From assembly GCA_019614645.1 (NCBI GenBank), contig JABWDB010000008.1, forward strand, positions 10,316,501 through 10,380,500: 64,000 nucleotides of DNA, in the 5' to 3' direction. The notes under the pieces were generated by a model that was given only the letters and a program-made list of their open reading frames with translations, had not been told where the DNA came from and did no database searches. Positions within the stretch are counted from its first letter, which is position 1; every line of letters starts with the position of its first letter. This document shows positions 23,558-35,600 of the stretch, in pieces. The translations under genes and the position numbers were made by a program. This DNA is from Stratiolaelaps scimitus (taxonomy: Eukaryota > Arthropoda > Arachnida > Mesostigmata > Laelapidae).

Positions 23558-26500
23558 TTATTTTTTAACAGCAGCTAAGAGACCTCTGTAAGAAGTCACG
23601 GATACCCTAATCCAAATGTGCAACTGAAGGGGCTGACTAAAAACTTACGGATCAGTAGCCTTGCCGAGCTCTCCGAGACTGGCGACCTCCTGGGCATGCT
23701 GCATCACGGAGGCTACAAACGCTACATCTTCGCCAATCTCGAATTTCGAGTTGTTCTCCTCAAGGCAACCACCGGGACCTCCAGCGCCACCACCGGGGCC
23801 CGTACCACCAGGGCCGCCTGCACCCCTTGTGGGACCTCCAAGAGTTGCAGACCGAGCCGCACCCACAGTTACTGCCGTCCCGGAGACGGGCTCTGTTTTT
23901 ATCGTTGTTTCCGACCCTCCCGTAGATGTTGACGGCTGAACCAACCGCTTAAGAAGTGGAAAAACAATTGAAAATTAGACACTAAGTCTTTCAACAATTA
24001 CCTTTCAGTTATGTGAGAACGAAATTTACTCTAGTCAAGCTAATTGAAATACGAAAATCTCTAATCAGTTACGTGTTTCATACTTTACGTTGGTGCGCGA
24101 GTTTGGACCTCATAGGATCTATAAAGAATATTTTCACCACCGTCTTTTCGCTTCAGCTTTAAAAACCGCATTGTTTTTGTTTGTTAATTTACCCCGAACA
24201 ATATAAAAGGGGGCGCTAATTATGAAGCCGAGATAAAGTCCCATAGTCATAGATTAAATTAGCAAGATAAGAGTTGTTTGTCGCGTCGAAGATAGAGGTT
24301 CTTTCCAATAAATCGCTCCCGGATTCATTTCATTCCCCATAGGCAGTGTCCTACTCACCATATCCTCGGCGACCTCCCCGGGTTGCGTCTCATCCTCGAG
24401 GTCGACCTCGGTCAAAACGTCATTGTCACCGCCGTGCAATGAACCCACGCCCATTGCCATAGCCATCGCGCCGGTGACACCGTACGGTGACGAATCGTTT
24501 CCAACGTTCGCCTCATCCCGTTTCACCCGTACGATCAGTGGGCGAGCGGCTTGTAGAGCTGCCATTGCTGCTGCAGTCGCTGTGGTCAGCTGAAGCAGGT
24601 GAGGCGCAGTTGCTGGGGCGTACATAGGTGAGGTGCCTCCGCCCATCGGGCCCATGGGGCCCATGGGACCCATCGTTGAAACGGGTGGACATGGCCCTCC
24701 GACGGGGCCGAGTCCAGCCACACTCGCGATCGATGCCATCGACGAACCCATCGGATGTGTTGGTGGAGGCGGAGGAGGTGGCGCCATGGCTGCAGCCATC
24801 ACGGGAGCAGCCGCTAACGCGGACAGGGCGGACGACACGGGAGGATCGAGTACGATGTTTCGGTGTGTCCGCATATGAGCCGTCAGGTGGGAGTTTTGCG
24901 CGAAAGCTTTGCCGCACACCGAACATTCGAACGGACGCTCGTTGGTGTGCGTCCGAATGTGATCGACGAGGTGACCCGCCTGGAAGATACCGAACGGACG
25001 CGATACGCAGCCGAATTGAAGTAACCATAGAGACATCGCGTGCAGTGACCAGGCGAACTGTGAAGTTCGAGGCGAAAATAGCTGCGTTTGTCTGTTCCTG
25101 CAGTTTATTCCAGAGGTCCGGTCTGGGCTCCGCCCTCCACCATCGGGTGCAAGGACAAAATCTACACTTGACTGTCCAATATATTCCCACTCTAAATATT
25201 TGTCTAGACATGGTTCTAGTAAAGCGCGCAGATACAGAAAAACACCTACCTGTGAGAACTTCTTGTTGCAAAATTCGCACTGATGTGTCTTGCCGCCCTC
25301 GTGCAGCTTGACGTGGTTGTGCAGATGTCCCGACTGGGTGAACTTCTTGTGGCAAATAGGACACTGAAATGGCTTCTTGCCATCATGTAATCTCATATGA
25401 TTCACCAGATGTCCCGATTGAGTGAAGTTCTTGAAGCAGACCTTGCACTGATACGGCTTTTCTCCTGTTGACGGAATTATGCACATAGGCAGGCCGACAT
25501 ATAGACCGACAGACGGTAGGAATAGATTAGAGTGATAATCAAGTGACGCGACGGCTGAATTTTAATTTGGCCCTTGGGATCTTTATATCGAACACGATAC
25601 GAGGACTATTGTGGACTGCACAATATTAGCGATCGTTCTTCGATCAACAGAACCCAACTCTGACACACCCTAATCTCAAAATAGCAAACACCCTAATCAT
25701 CCAAATAAACATATCACGAACAGGGCAATCTCGTGCAACGTCTGAAAAAAAACCACGTTCTAAACAGTACCACCCAACATTTTAAATCTTTAAGAGCCAG
25801 AGCAGAGTCAGGTCCTCGGTCAAGGGGCCGAAGACCACTCCCGATGAATGCCCAATTGACCTCTTAGAAACAACCCAATACCCAAAATTTTCGCATAAAC
25901 CATCCAAACAAATATATCGCGAGCAGGACTAGGTTTAGAGGGTTCTGTTAACGGCTATATTGAGAGAGCCCCAAGTAAAAAGAGACGACTGAACGCCTCT
26001 AATGTAAAGTATGCTGCTGTTGTTGTTGTTGCTAATAAAAAATGCACAATTATCTGGGTATGCGTATTTTGCATCCATAATACTTACCGACATGCAAGCG
26101 TTCGTGATTAGTAAGGTGTCCACTTTGTGTAAATCTTTTATGACAGTACTGGCATTGATATGGACGCGAATTCGTGTGCGACCGGATATGCGACACCAGA
26201 TGACCTGCTTGTGTGAACCGTTTGTGGCAGATATTGCATTCAAACGGGCGTTCGCCTGCAACGAAACGAATATCTTGCCGTTATCAAAGGTGCTATTAGG
26301 GAAAAGCCTCGCTATTCTTTGTCTTATTTAGAAAAATAACGAATGTGCGTTCAGGATTCTCGAAATCGATTCATAGAACAATCCCGACTCCGTAGGACGA
26401 AAATAAAATCAGGTGAGGAAATTTCACAGTGCTTCAATGGAGGTACACAACATTACCGCAGGAACGTTGCCTTTATTAGGAATTCATTTGAATTCGAAGT

Positions 26501-27930
26501 AAAAAAATCAGTATATCTTCCGTTTACGCACGACAACGATATTCAGTCGCTCGTAGTCGGAGATAGACAGAGACAACGCAAGTAAGATCACAAAATGCTA
26601 CGGCCGGAGCCGAATTCAGTTAGTCACCTTAAATTGTACGACTTCTACATACGTACGAACTAATATATATATATATTATATATCTCATTACGTTTCATTT
26701 ACTTTTTATTAATTCATCTCACTGACAGAACAATCAAATAATGTTGGTGCAGTATGAATTTCAACACTACTGCCTAACTAGTTGGCAAATACATGCCCCC
26801 TCCAGCATAGGATAGCTTTAGATCTAACTCACCTGTGTGTAACCGGAGGTGGTTCGTCAAGTGGCCAATCTGGCGAAATCGCTTATGGCAAACTTCGCAT
26901 TCGTGTTCGCCAATATTCCGTTCCGTTGTTGGCGCTCGCCTCCGCCGTCGCAAGTCTTTCGAACTAGAAAAATGTCGTTGTCTTTATTACAAATTAATTT
27001 ATACGCGTAAAAGACGCACCATCAAATTTTAGAAAAAGAAAAGTATCTTTATGTATAACGTAAATCATACATATCATACAAATGTTCCCGCAACGTGCGG
27101 TAACAACTTCAAGCATGGCACAGCATAGAATTTGACTAAGAGCCCATCGAGGGGCCAACCGTTTCGAACACTGGAGAAGGACGTTTCCTAGACGACAGTG
27201 AAAAAAAAACCTAATTGGACATATCAAGTCCGCCGCTTCCAGGGTTCACCCAGCGCGGTCGATTTCTGACGCAGGTTTCTTTGCCTAGATATGACTTCGG
27301 CCTTGTGAGTAGAATTTCTATAGCTGTTTTGGAGCTAGACTAGAGGGCTCGTTTCTATGACTACTGCGGCTTTATAGGCAGCTATGGTGTTGCCCGCATC
27401 AGCATGGGGTCCGAGGACCCATTTGTGAACGTTTGCCCACCGATCTTTTCCAGTGAACGTTTGAGGTTTTAACATCAGCTCACCGCGTAGTAATATTTGA
27501 TCAGTGTCAATACCACATACACTCTCTAGCATTATTGAAAATTGGTTTCTACATCGCGACTGTCAATAATGCCAAAGGCGCGTTTTGCTCAGAAAGGCGT
27601 TCAGCTTTTGCGAAAAACAATACAGTACTTGTTATTTCGCTTGGAGTCGGGGTGTAGCGCTCTGTGGCGCCATTATGTGTACGGACCACAAATCTTAAGC
27701 TATCAGCTTAATTTTCGGCAATTTAACGATGTATCATTATAACCGTGCTAGGCTTTTTGCCATTAAGCAAATTCAATAAACATTCCTATGCCTACGTAAA
27801 GTTATGACACCCCCCCCATGATGTGAACAGTGTCTTTGAACTGACTATCACATTTGATTCTGAGTCAAGTCACAATTCAAATTGTGTGATCTATTCAAGA
27901 AGCCGGCTGCGTTCATCCATAGGACGATTT

Positions 27931-27970
<40 letters not shown>

Positions 27971-28301
27971 CGGCGTTTCAATATATATATATATATATCA
28001 ACATAGATTTATGCCGATCTGTAATTTCACTCCTTTCTCGATCTTTGTCTGCATCAACTTACTCTGGATTGCTCGAGTTGTTGTTACTATGATTTCTCAC
28101 ATTATTGTTGTTCGTGTTTTGGCTGTTCGAAGGTAGCGAGCCATGCGGAACGACAACCTCGTCAAGTATTTCGTTTTGCGGCAAATCAAAATGAGCAATT
28201 ACTGAGGCGACACCTGGCGGCATCATTCCACTGTGAACCATTTTCAAATTGCCATTTGGTGTTTGGGCCGTCCCGCGCACCATGTCCGTTACCGTCTCCA
28301 T
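23558..28301 (-). CDS. C2H2 zinc finger protein with seven tandem fingers, seven exons, about 562 residues
   Basis: This is a probable nuclear DNA-binding regulator whose orthologue I do not recognise. Exons are 28301-28063, 26963-26833, 26255-26088, 25464-25250, 24979-24359, 23935-23649 and 23585-23558; all junctions are GT-AG and in phase. The last intron is only 63 bases and leads to a nine-residue end (PGLLAAVKK). Seven fingers start at residues 102, 130, 158, 186, 214, 242 and 270, exactly 28 apart, with TGE(R/K)P-type linkers. Finger 6 is split by intron 4 between FSQ and AGHL. Before the fingers are an Asn/Ser-rich run and a basic RRRRR stretch. After them come a proline run, Met/Gly/Pro-rich repeats (MGPMGPMGPMG), an acidic DLEDE segment and a Gly-rich tail. 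The ATG at 28301 is directly preceded in frame by TAG and TGA. If an upstream coding exon exists, the start would move. Confidence 0.92.
27935..27998. repeat. Two (TA)n tracts flanking a 14-bp spacer
   Basis: TA runs at 27935-27966 and 27981-27998 are separated by CGATCGGCGTTTCA. They lie in intron 1 of the zinc finger gene, about 65 bases past the exon 1 donor. Confidence 0.93.
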
Positions 28302-28643
28302 TCACTATCTCGGCTTCGTGTCGGCGGTGGTGGCCGTATCGAAGGGAAGCGGCCGATCCGTCTCCTCCACCTCGTCCTCCCAGCTGCGCCAGGACATCCA
28401 GGACTGATGGAACCGAAGGGCTCCGTTGACACCGGCTATGTATGCAACAATGCAACGCTTGACAACTGACAACGATCGCGTACAACACAGCTGTTACTAT
28501 ACGGTGGAATGGAGGCCTTGGGCACTGGCCGTTTTCCCTGCTTATGTTTCTTCTCACCACGACTTCCCTCTTTCCTCTAGCCGCCACTGATGACAATCGC
28601 TTTGTTGTCCTCACGAACCAAAACCTCGAAAGAAGCGGGAAGT

Positions 28644-28666
28644 GGAGAGAGAGAGAGAGAGAGAGA
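28644..28666. repeat. (GA)n tract upstream of the zinc finger gene
   Basis: This is an uninterrupted GA repeat of about 23 bases, 340 bases upstream of the zinc finger start codon. GA repeats are known binding sites of several arthropod promoter factors. A role here is not shown. Confidence 0.95.
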
Positions 28667-28802
28667 CAGGACTTGCGTGGTCTAAGAGCCCGCGTGACCA
28701 CCTCACAGCACATTAGCTCCGCATCGAAGCGCACCTCACACGAGTTGTCATCCACCCCTCGAGTTGCATAGTGCACGAGCGCGCGCGCGCGGACGCTCAC
28801 AG

Positions 28803-28820
28803 ACACACACACACACACAC
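28803..28820. repeat. (AC)n microsatellite
   Basis: This is an AC run of 18 bases that follows a GCGCGCGC run near 28.78 kb. It sits in the presumed 5' region of the zinc finger gene. Confidence 0.93.
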
Positions 28821-31710
28821 CTATCGTGTTTTATTCTCACCTGCGGAACCTCACGTTATCCCCTTAGACTTTCTCTATTGTCGCCTCCTTCTTCCTATAC
28901 CGCAATCGTCATCATGCGCTGTCTGTCTCTCTCGCTATCTCTCTCTTTCTCTTTGTCGATGACTGTGCCGTTGGTGTCTCTTCCTGGTGATGTGCTGTAA
29001 CGTAGTGGTGGGGGGTCTTGAAGCAGTATTACTTTCGTTTGTGTTTAGAGGTTGTCACCGAACGGCGCACGCGGAGAGGACGGAACGAGGTGGAGCAGCG
29101 GTCGGGAGTTCGTAGGGAAAGAACAGCAGGATTCGAACAGCAGGGTGACTGGTGGACAAACACCGTTGTCACTGCCGCCACTACCCCTGAGCAAGTCACC
29201 AATCGAATACGAACAATCACAACAACAGCAACAACACTAGTGGTAGCAGCAGAAATAGCGATAACTGAAACAACAGCAGCCGCAGGAACAGAAATACGAG
29301 TATGTAGACTTAAGAAAGAGTCGAACAACAAGAACAGGACGAGGACGAAGCGGCACCTCCACGAGCCGCAGTAGTGGTCATGGTAGTCATGGTCGTAAGG
29401 GCGGCAGAACACTCTGTGGTCACTGAGCGATTAGCACAGGGGGCAGATAGTATTGCTACATCAACAACAAAAACAACAACAGCACCGTGATACAGATGAT
29501 GCATGACGGATGACGGAGAGAAGACGAGGCGGGGGAGTCTGAGGCCGTCGACGGGGATTCAATGGTTGGCAATTGAATTAACACGATAGCATCAGTCGCA
29601 GCACCAGCACCGCTAACCAAATCATGCTCACAGTGGACAACGGCACCTTCTCAACGCATCTCTCGGGGTGTGAGATTGCGTCGAAAAGAACGACAACGTA
29701 ACGTAACACACAAATGATAAAACACGGGGGGGGGGAGGAGGGGGGTAGTCAGAGACGGACGGCCGCACGGATGAAGTCGTCGACGATGGGTTTCGTCGGA
29801 CGGAAGACGAAGTCGACAACGACGAGACGACTGAGTGTCGCTAGTGACAAAAGTCAATCAGCCAGCCAGGTACAGGCCGCGGCCACTAATACCCCAGCCT
29901 CGACACCGGGAGGAAATCACATTCGAGAGGAACAGCACACGGCTCAGCCAGCATTCACGGGCCGAGCCGAATAAAACGCCGAACCAGCGAACCGACCCCC
30001 CTGCCGCCTCGACATCCAACACACGACGCGGCTGTAAATAGACGAGACGACGTCGAAGTGCTGCAGCTCGCTCGCTCGTCCGTCCGTCCGTCGCTCGTTC
30101 GAGCTAGCTGCCTGCAACGGGCAGGCAGCGTCATTTAGCCGCTGACCACGGGTCAGCCTGGCGTCAGGCCACAGCAGGGATCGGGTACTTACACAACGAC
30201 AGCTGCTTCGAGACCGTCCATCATGTCAACATCGCCTCCGAGTCGGGGAAGCACGCGACGCATCCAGCAACTCACGACTCCATCTGTATGTTGTTCTATG
30301 TGTGTGTGTGTGTGAGAGTGCGAGTGCCTGCCTGCCTGCCTGTGTGGCTGACTGGGCTGCTCAATGTCGTCGTTTTGACCTGACGTACGCCTACTGTAGC
30401 AACTACAACTACTATGGTACTATGTAATGCTATGGCTATGAGTATTTGTTGGTGTGTCGCCCTGACTAGCTAGACAGTGGATGCGTAGATCATAATAAAT
30501 AGTTTGGTTGTACCAGGAGATAGACGAAGCGGCAGCTACATTTTGGTGGCGGGTGATTCGGTCACAGGGTGGCCTTTAAGCGACTCTTATTCCGAGCAAA
30601 GCGGAACATCTGATATTATAACGTCTGACTCTTGACGAGATAACAACACCGCGTAAAAACCGGTATAAGAACTAGTTGGCGAAGTGGTTAGGAAAGCACG
30701 AAAGCGAGATGGTGAATGAGGAGCTGACCGGGACGAGGGAACAAAAGCACTGCAATGTTGCCTTTTGCACATTTCAGTTTTGGCAACACTCAAGGGGGCT
30801 TTTTTTTATCTAATCTTTCTATAGGATTGTGATTACAACATCATAGGGCCCGTCGGAGTTACCCAGCGGATTTACAAGCAACAGCTGCTGTTAAAGGACG
30901 TTGATTCGAGGGTACTTGATGTCGCGGCGACTGGATCCAGTGGCTCTAAGTGCAGCAACTTAGATTTTTAAGTAGCGCCCTGTGGGACGCCCCATTCGTC
31001 TGTATTTACAAATATGGGCCGTGGCAGAAGTTCGAAATATCCGCTATCAACTGAATCAGGAAGCACTTTCGCAAAGAGCAGCACTCCAAATAGAACATTG
31101 TCCTCGTAAAATCCCAACGCAGCTGTTAGTCGCACACTCTGGTCTACGTTGGCTAACATTCCCTGAACCTCCATTTTCCATATACATAAATAGAAAGGTA
31201 CATTTCTGTTCATTTCCCTTTAAAATACAAAAAAAAAGTAATTAGCATGAGCAAGACTATATATCACCCCATGAATATGCGCATCCCTTAAAGTTGTCTC
31301 TGCGATAATTTCTGCTCGGCTAACTAGGTGTTTTTTCTTTTTACTTTTTTTCTAAAAAAATTCAAATGAATCAGCAAGTGGACTATTACGAAGGTGTAGC
31401 AAGAAATCGTTAATTCATTAATATCGTTTCCCTAATGATGTAGCTCAACGATTAGGTAACAGTTTTTCTTCCCCGTTAATTGTTGTGAACATCTGATTAT
31501 CGACTGCTTCATCATGCCCCGCAGGATTGGCACCTCTGGACCAAAATTTGGCTGAAGCTGCGCGAATGATGCGCGCTCATTCTTGATGTTCACTTCAATA
31601 GAACACTATTGTGCGGGTTTATGTTCGAATTTCTTATTTCCGATCGAGCGGTCCCTTACACCCTGTACTTAAGCCTCCACCTACCTCATTAGACACCTCG
31701 GTATAGACCG

Positions 31711-31810
31711 TGATGGTATAGGCGGTAAAGTGGATAGTACCTAGGGAAACAGCTTGGATACCTAGGAAGATAACAGGTGTATGTCGGAGATTCAAATCCT
31801 ACCGTATCGT
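31711..31810 (+). repeat. Possible degenerate tRNA-derived SINE head
   Basis: ATTCAAATCC at 31790-31799 is close to the Pol III B-box GGTTCGAATCC, and a weak A-box-like TATAGGCGGTAAAGTGG lies at 31717-31733. The spacing of roughly 65 bases is long for a plain tRNA, and the arms do not pair well. A direct repeat TACCTAGG flanks the middle. Low support: it may be an old SINE or chance. Confidence 0.22.
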
Positions 31811-32046
31811 TACCGGGAGGTGTGGAATTCTCCTCGCGACGTGTCTCGCTAGTAATACGGATAATACCGAGTTAGTTTGACGGATGAAGGGCTGGCGGCT
31901 CTGAAAGGAGCTTATCCCAGTTAACAGCTCGATTCTCAACGGAGACGACCACGAATGGCTCCGACTTTCCTGGGCTAACTAACATCGTTGTACAGACACT
32001 CGTACACTGTTTTTCTTGAATTCGTTGATTGTCCCTTTACGTGGAG

Positions 32047-32085
32047 ATTCCATGCTCTCTGACTAGTCGTAAGAGAGCATGGAAT
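32047..32085. repeat. 14-bp inverted repeat (hairpin)
   Basis: ATTCCATGCTCTCT at 32047-32060 is exactly complementary to AGAGAGCATGGAAT at 32072-32085, with an 11-base loop. It lies about 0.6 kb downstream of the RING gene stop codon on that gene's strand. It is not followed by a T-run, and its function is unknown. Confidence 0.85.
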
Positions 32086-32668
32086 AAAAGTTGACATTTG
32101 AGAATATAATATGGGCACTCTACAAGGCGAAAAGGTGAAATTCTTAATTAGGTCCTCTTAGGTGAGATCCATTAGAGAGCCTACCCTACTCAACGTGACC
32201 ATATGTGCCGAAGATTCCTATGGATTTTCAATTAACAAACAACAGAAGGGTCACAATGGTACAACTCCTACCATACCGCGTTCACCTCTTCTACCAGCCA
32301 TATACAATAAAAAAGTGCTTCTTTTTATTCCAAAATATTCAATTCATTGATATTCACTTATTGTATATAGATAAACATGTCTTCCTTAGTCTAAACCCAT
32401 ACTGACCACTGCTCACAATGCGCAAAAATATATCTAGCCGTTTACCGGCGTACAGTACGTTCTGTGCGTACACCACCAGGTATGTATGTTTCTCAACCAG
32501 TAATGAAAATGGCGAATCTGTACTTCATCATAAGGATATTTCAGAACATATCGTGATTCAAATTCAAGTGAGCTCCATAGATACCAATGGCCGATGCTGT
32601 TCACTTGTTAATTAAATGGTAATAATACAGATTATGTCGACTAGTCTCCGCACCCGCTTTCTTCGTCA

Positions 32669-35600
32669 TCAACGAGATTTCCGGAATGTAGCCGTGTTTT
32701 TGCTGTCCTCGATCTCCCGATCGAGATTTTCGATTTCTCTGCAAGATGAACAGGTAATTATTCATTAAAAGTGATTATTATGATATATCGGTCGTCGAGC
32801 TCGACTTGAACGTTGAACCATTGAAGCTCTCCGGAGAGAATTCACTTTGTTCGTCACCGATTTTCGATAGATAATTATAGCCGCTAGTCGAAACACGTGG
32901 AATACCTTTCGAGGTTCTTCATGTCCTCAGTGTCGAGTGGGGCGATCGGTTCATCCTCATCTTCGTCATCATCATCGTCTCTCGCCCCTGAAATCGGTAA
33001 CGTGCGACCTGCGTCTTCGGTCTCTTTTTGCTTGGAGCTCCCAAAGGAGGCAAGACCTGCAAAGTCTTCGTTGGCATCTTCTTCGTCGCTGCTCATCACG
33101 AGATTGGCCACTCGCCGCCGGCCCTTCTGACTTTTTGTAGGGCTTTCTGAAATCTGCCGAGCCAGAACACCCAGACGCACAGATACACAGACACACACAC
33201 ACACACACACGAGGTGAGGTAAATTCATCAACCCGTTAGACATTCGTTGGAGCTTCGTGTACTCGGGAGTTGTGAACACCCACAGGACATGATTACCATA
33301 TCGTATAATCATAACCACAACGATCATCATATGGCATCTTATCAATAGGTGTTTTTCTCAATAGAGCCAAATTCTCTCCTGACCTTGTTCTCTCTGAGCT
33401 TTCCCGCTGGCTTCTTCCGTTTTGTCGTCACTAGTTGAGTGTCGATATTAGCCATAAAATCCTCGGCTTCCTCGTCGCTTAGGTCAATGGTCCGTCTGGC
33501 TGGCAGCACGAACTGACTGTCCTCACCGCCCATTGGACTTCCATTCAACGGTTTAAGGCAGCTCGCCATTCTGCTTACGCCAGCAACAGAAGCTTTCTTG
33601 GGGGTCTTTTCCTTCTTCGCTGGTGACACCATGGGCGGCAAAGTCTCGGGTATGCTGCCCTCCTGACTACTACGGAACATCGACTCGAGTGTGTCCTTCT
33701 AGAAGGAGAACAGGATCACAGGTCTGAGCTAGGTCTGACCCCAAATATTTTTAGCCCGTCCAATGATGCCCGGCCTACGAGTGGCTTCACGATTGTGTTC
33801 CTAAAGGTTCAGCTACACAACGAGTTACCTAGCTACCCTTGAGGGACTTGAGCATTTCGTCAGAGCCGTTATTTACTCCGAAATTTTCTCAGCACGTCAC
33901 TGTCAATAATAGCTGTGGCGCTGCGATTACAAAGGGCAGACGGGACAAGTCGTCGGTTAATGGCGCATGGCTTCTACTTCAGCATTCGAAATCAAATGAA
34001 GCAAATACTAAAAATTGTACAGCAAATGTGGCACATATAATTGCGGCACATTTTTTTAAGTTTCCCTTAAATATCTTGTTTACGAGAATATTACGTTGGC
34101 GTGGTGTCCGCAACGGCTCACAAGAAATCAAATACCCCATCGAGTTCTCCACTATTACTCATTATCTTTTATATATATTTGAAGCCTTTGTACAGTTGGC
34201 TGGGACCCGTACTCATCCAACGTTCGACTTTTTTTTGCTGCTTTGCCAAACCTATTGCGATATGTTGTGACATAATTTTCCTATCTGTTTCAGTGTTGTG
34301 TTATGCGTACTCGACAAAAACATAGAATAGACTTTCTATACGGACACGTCACACAGGGGCATGCCAACGAACTCAAAGGCGTAATCATTATCTCCACAAC
34401 ACAAAGGATACGCTCAAACCTGTTTTAAGGTGAACCCCTTTTGACCTGCACTCGCCTTGAAAGATTTGAATTTTTGAAACATCTGGCTGTGTATAGAACC
34501 CAGTGAGTCCGTCTGAAAGGAAATGACCTTCGAATGCTAATCGTGCAAAAATATATGATCAGGTTTTTCATACTAACCAAAGAAAAATACCATAGAAACG
34601 TAGCCAACACTAGGGAGAAGAACTAGCGAGACTAATTGTGGCTAGATTGTGAAACGATACATCGTTGACGTTTTATTGCTAGTAGGATACTATCAATGGA
34701 CGTTTACCTTTACGGGACCACGCTTAAGATCCGAAATCGGCCTTTCAAACGTATCTTACTCGGGCAACATCTCCCCTAGCACCCGTATAGCTGTCGTCTG
34801 CGGGATTAAGAGCTAAAGGGAAAATTCCTGCTAAATACTCAAATAGAGGCATGCGACGCAATAAAGCAAACGTTCAACACTATTCAGAAGAGTCTACGAT
34901 GATGGAAAGCCGATCGTACCAACCTCTGTAGAAGATGGCGGATTTGTTGTTTTGTCAGCATCTGTGGTTATGATTGTTTGTTGTTTAGCGCCAAGTTCGC
35001 AAGAAGTGAAGTCCACTGAGTCCAGGGAATCCTTCTAAAATATGTTTTAGTTTACGCTTAGTGGGTTCTACTCCCAGTGTGCGAGTTTCAGTGCGTCAAA
35101 TAGTGTTGTCACATTAGAAACCGCCATAGCCCGCAACAAGGTGCGCGTCGACTGTCTCAGTTCGACTTACCTCATCTGTAGCATCGCGCCCAATCTGTTG
35201 CACACCCGTGTGCCTAGTTTTCTCTCGTTGGCTTCTCTGCTCGATGATGTTGTCCTGAACGCTGCGTTCGATCGATGTCGCCTGCTGCTTGATCGGACTC
35301 ATATCTAGGCTCATTGGCTGTGCATGTATGCTTTGTCCTGATGCGGTCTGAGTGCTACTCCTGCTGCCGTGGCTGTCACTCGTTGAACTAGGTGGCAATT
35401 CGATGGCAGCATTGTCGGTGCCATAAATTTGACTTGACTTGACGATAGATTCGGTTTTCCCCGCTCTAGTTTCAAGCGACGGAGGTACCGGCGGTGATTC
35501 AGGTCGAAGGGTCTGATCCGCCTCAGAGAGGTCACCGACGACGTCCGGATCTGTCTGGACGATGGCCTCCCGATAGCGCTTTGGCGGTGCCACGTACGGG

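Larger units (their letters stand above)
28302..32668. other. Upstream region of the zinc finger gene and 3' flank of the RING gene
   Basis: From 28.3 to about 30.3 kb the DNA is rich in GA, CA, CAG/CAA and GC-containing simple sequence, which suggests a 5' UTR and promoter for the minus-strand zinc finger gene. No coding exon could be joined in phase to exon 1. From about 30.8 to 32.67 kb the sequence is plain intergenic DNA with a SINE-like stretch near 31.7 kb and a hairpin at 32047-32085. A TTTATT at 32324-32329 (AATAAA on the minus strand) is the nearest poly(A) signal candidate for the RING gene, about 340 bases past its stop codon. Confidence 0.5.

Noticed and set aside
28186..28818. 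210-codon open frame on the minus strand overlapping exon 1 of the zinc finger gene
   Set aside because: It is in a different frame from the spliced zinc finger protein, its composition follows GA/CA simple repeats, and it has no family similarity. It could act as an overlapping upstream frame if transcribed, but this is not supported.
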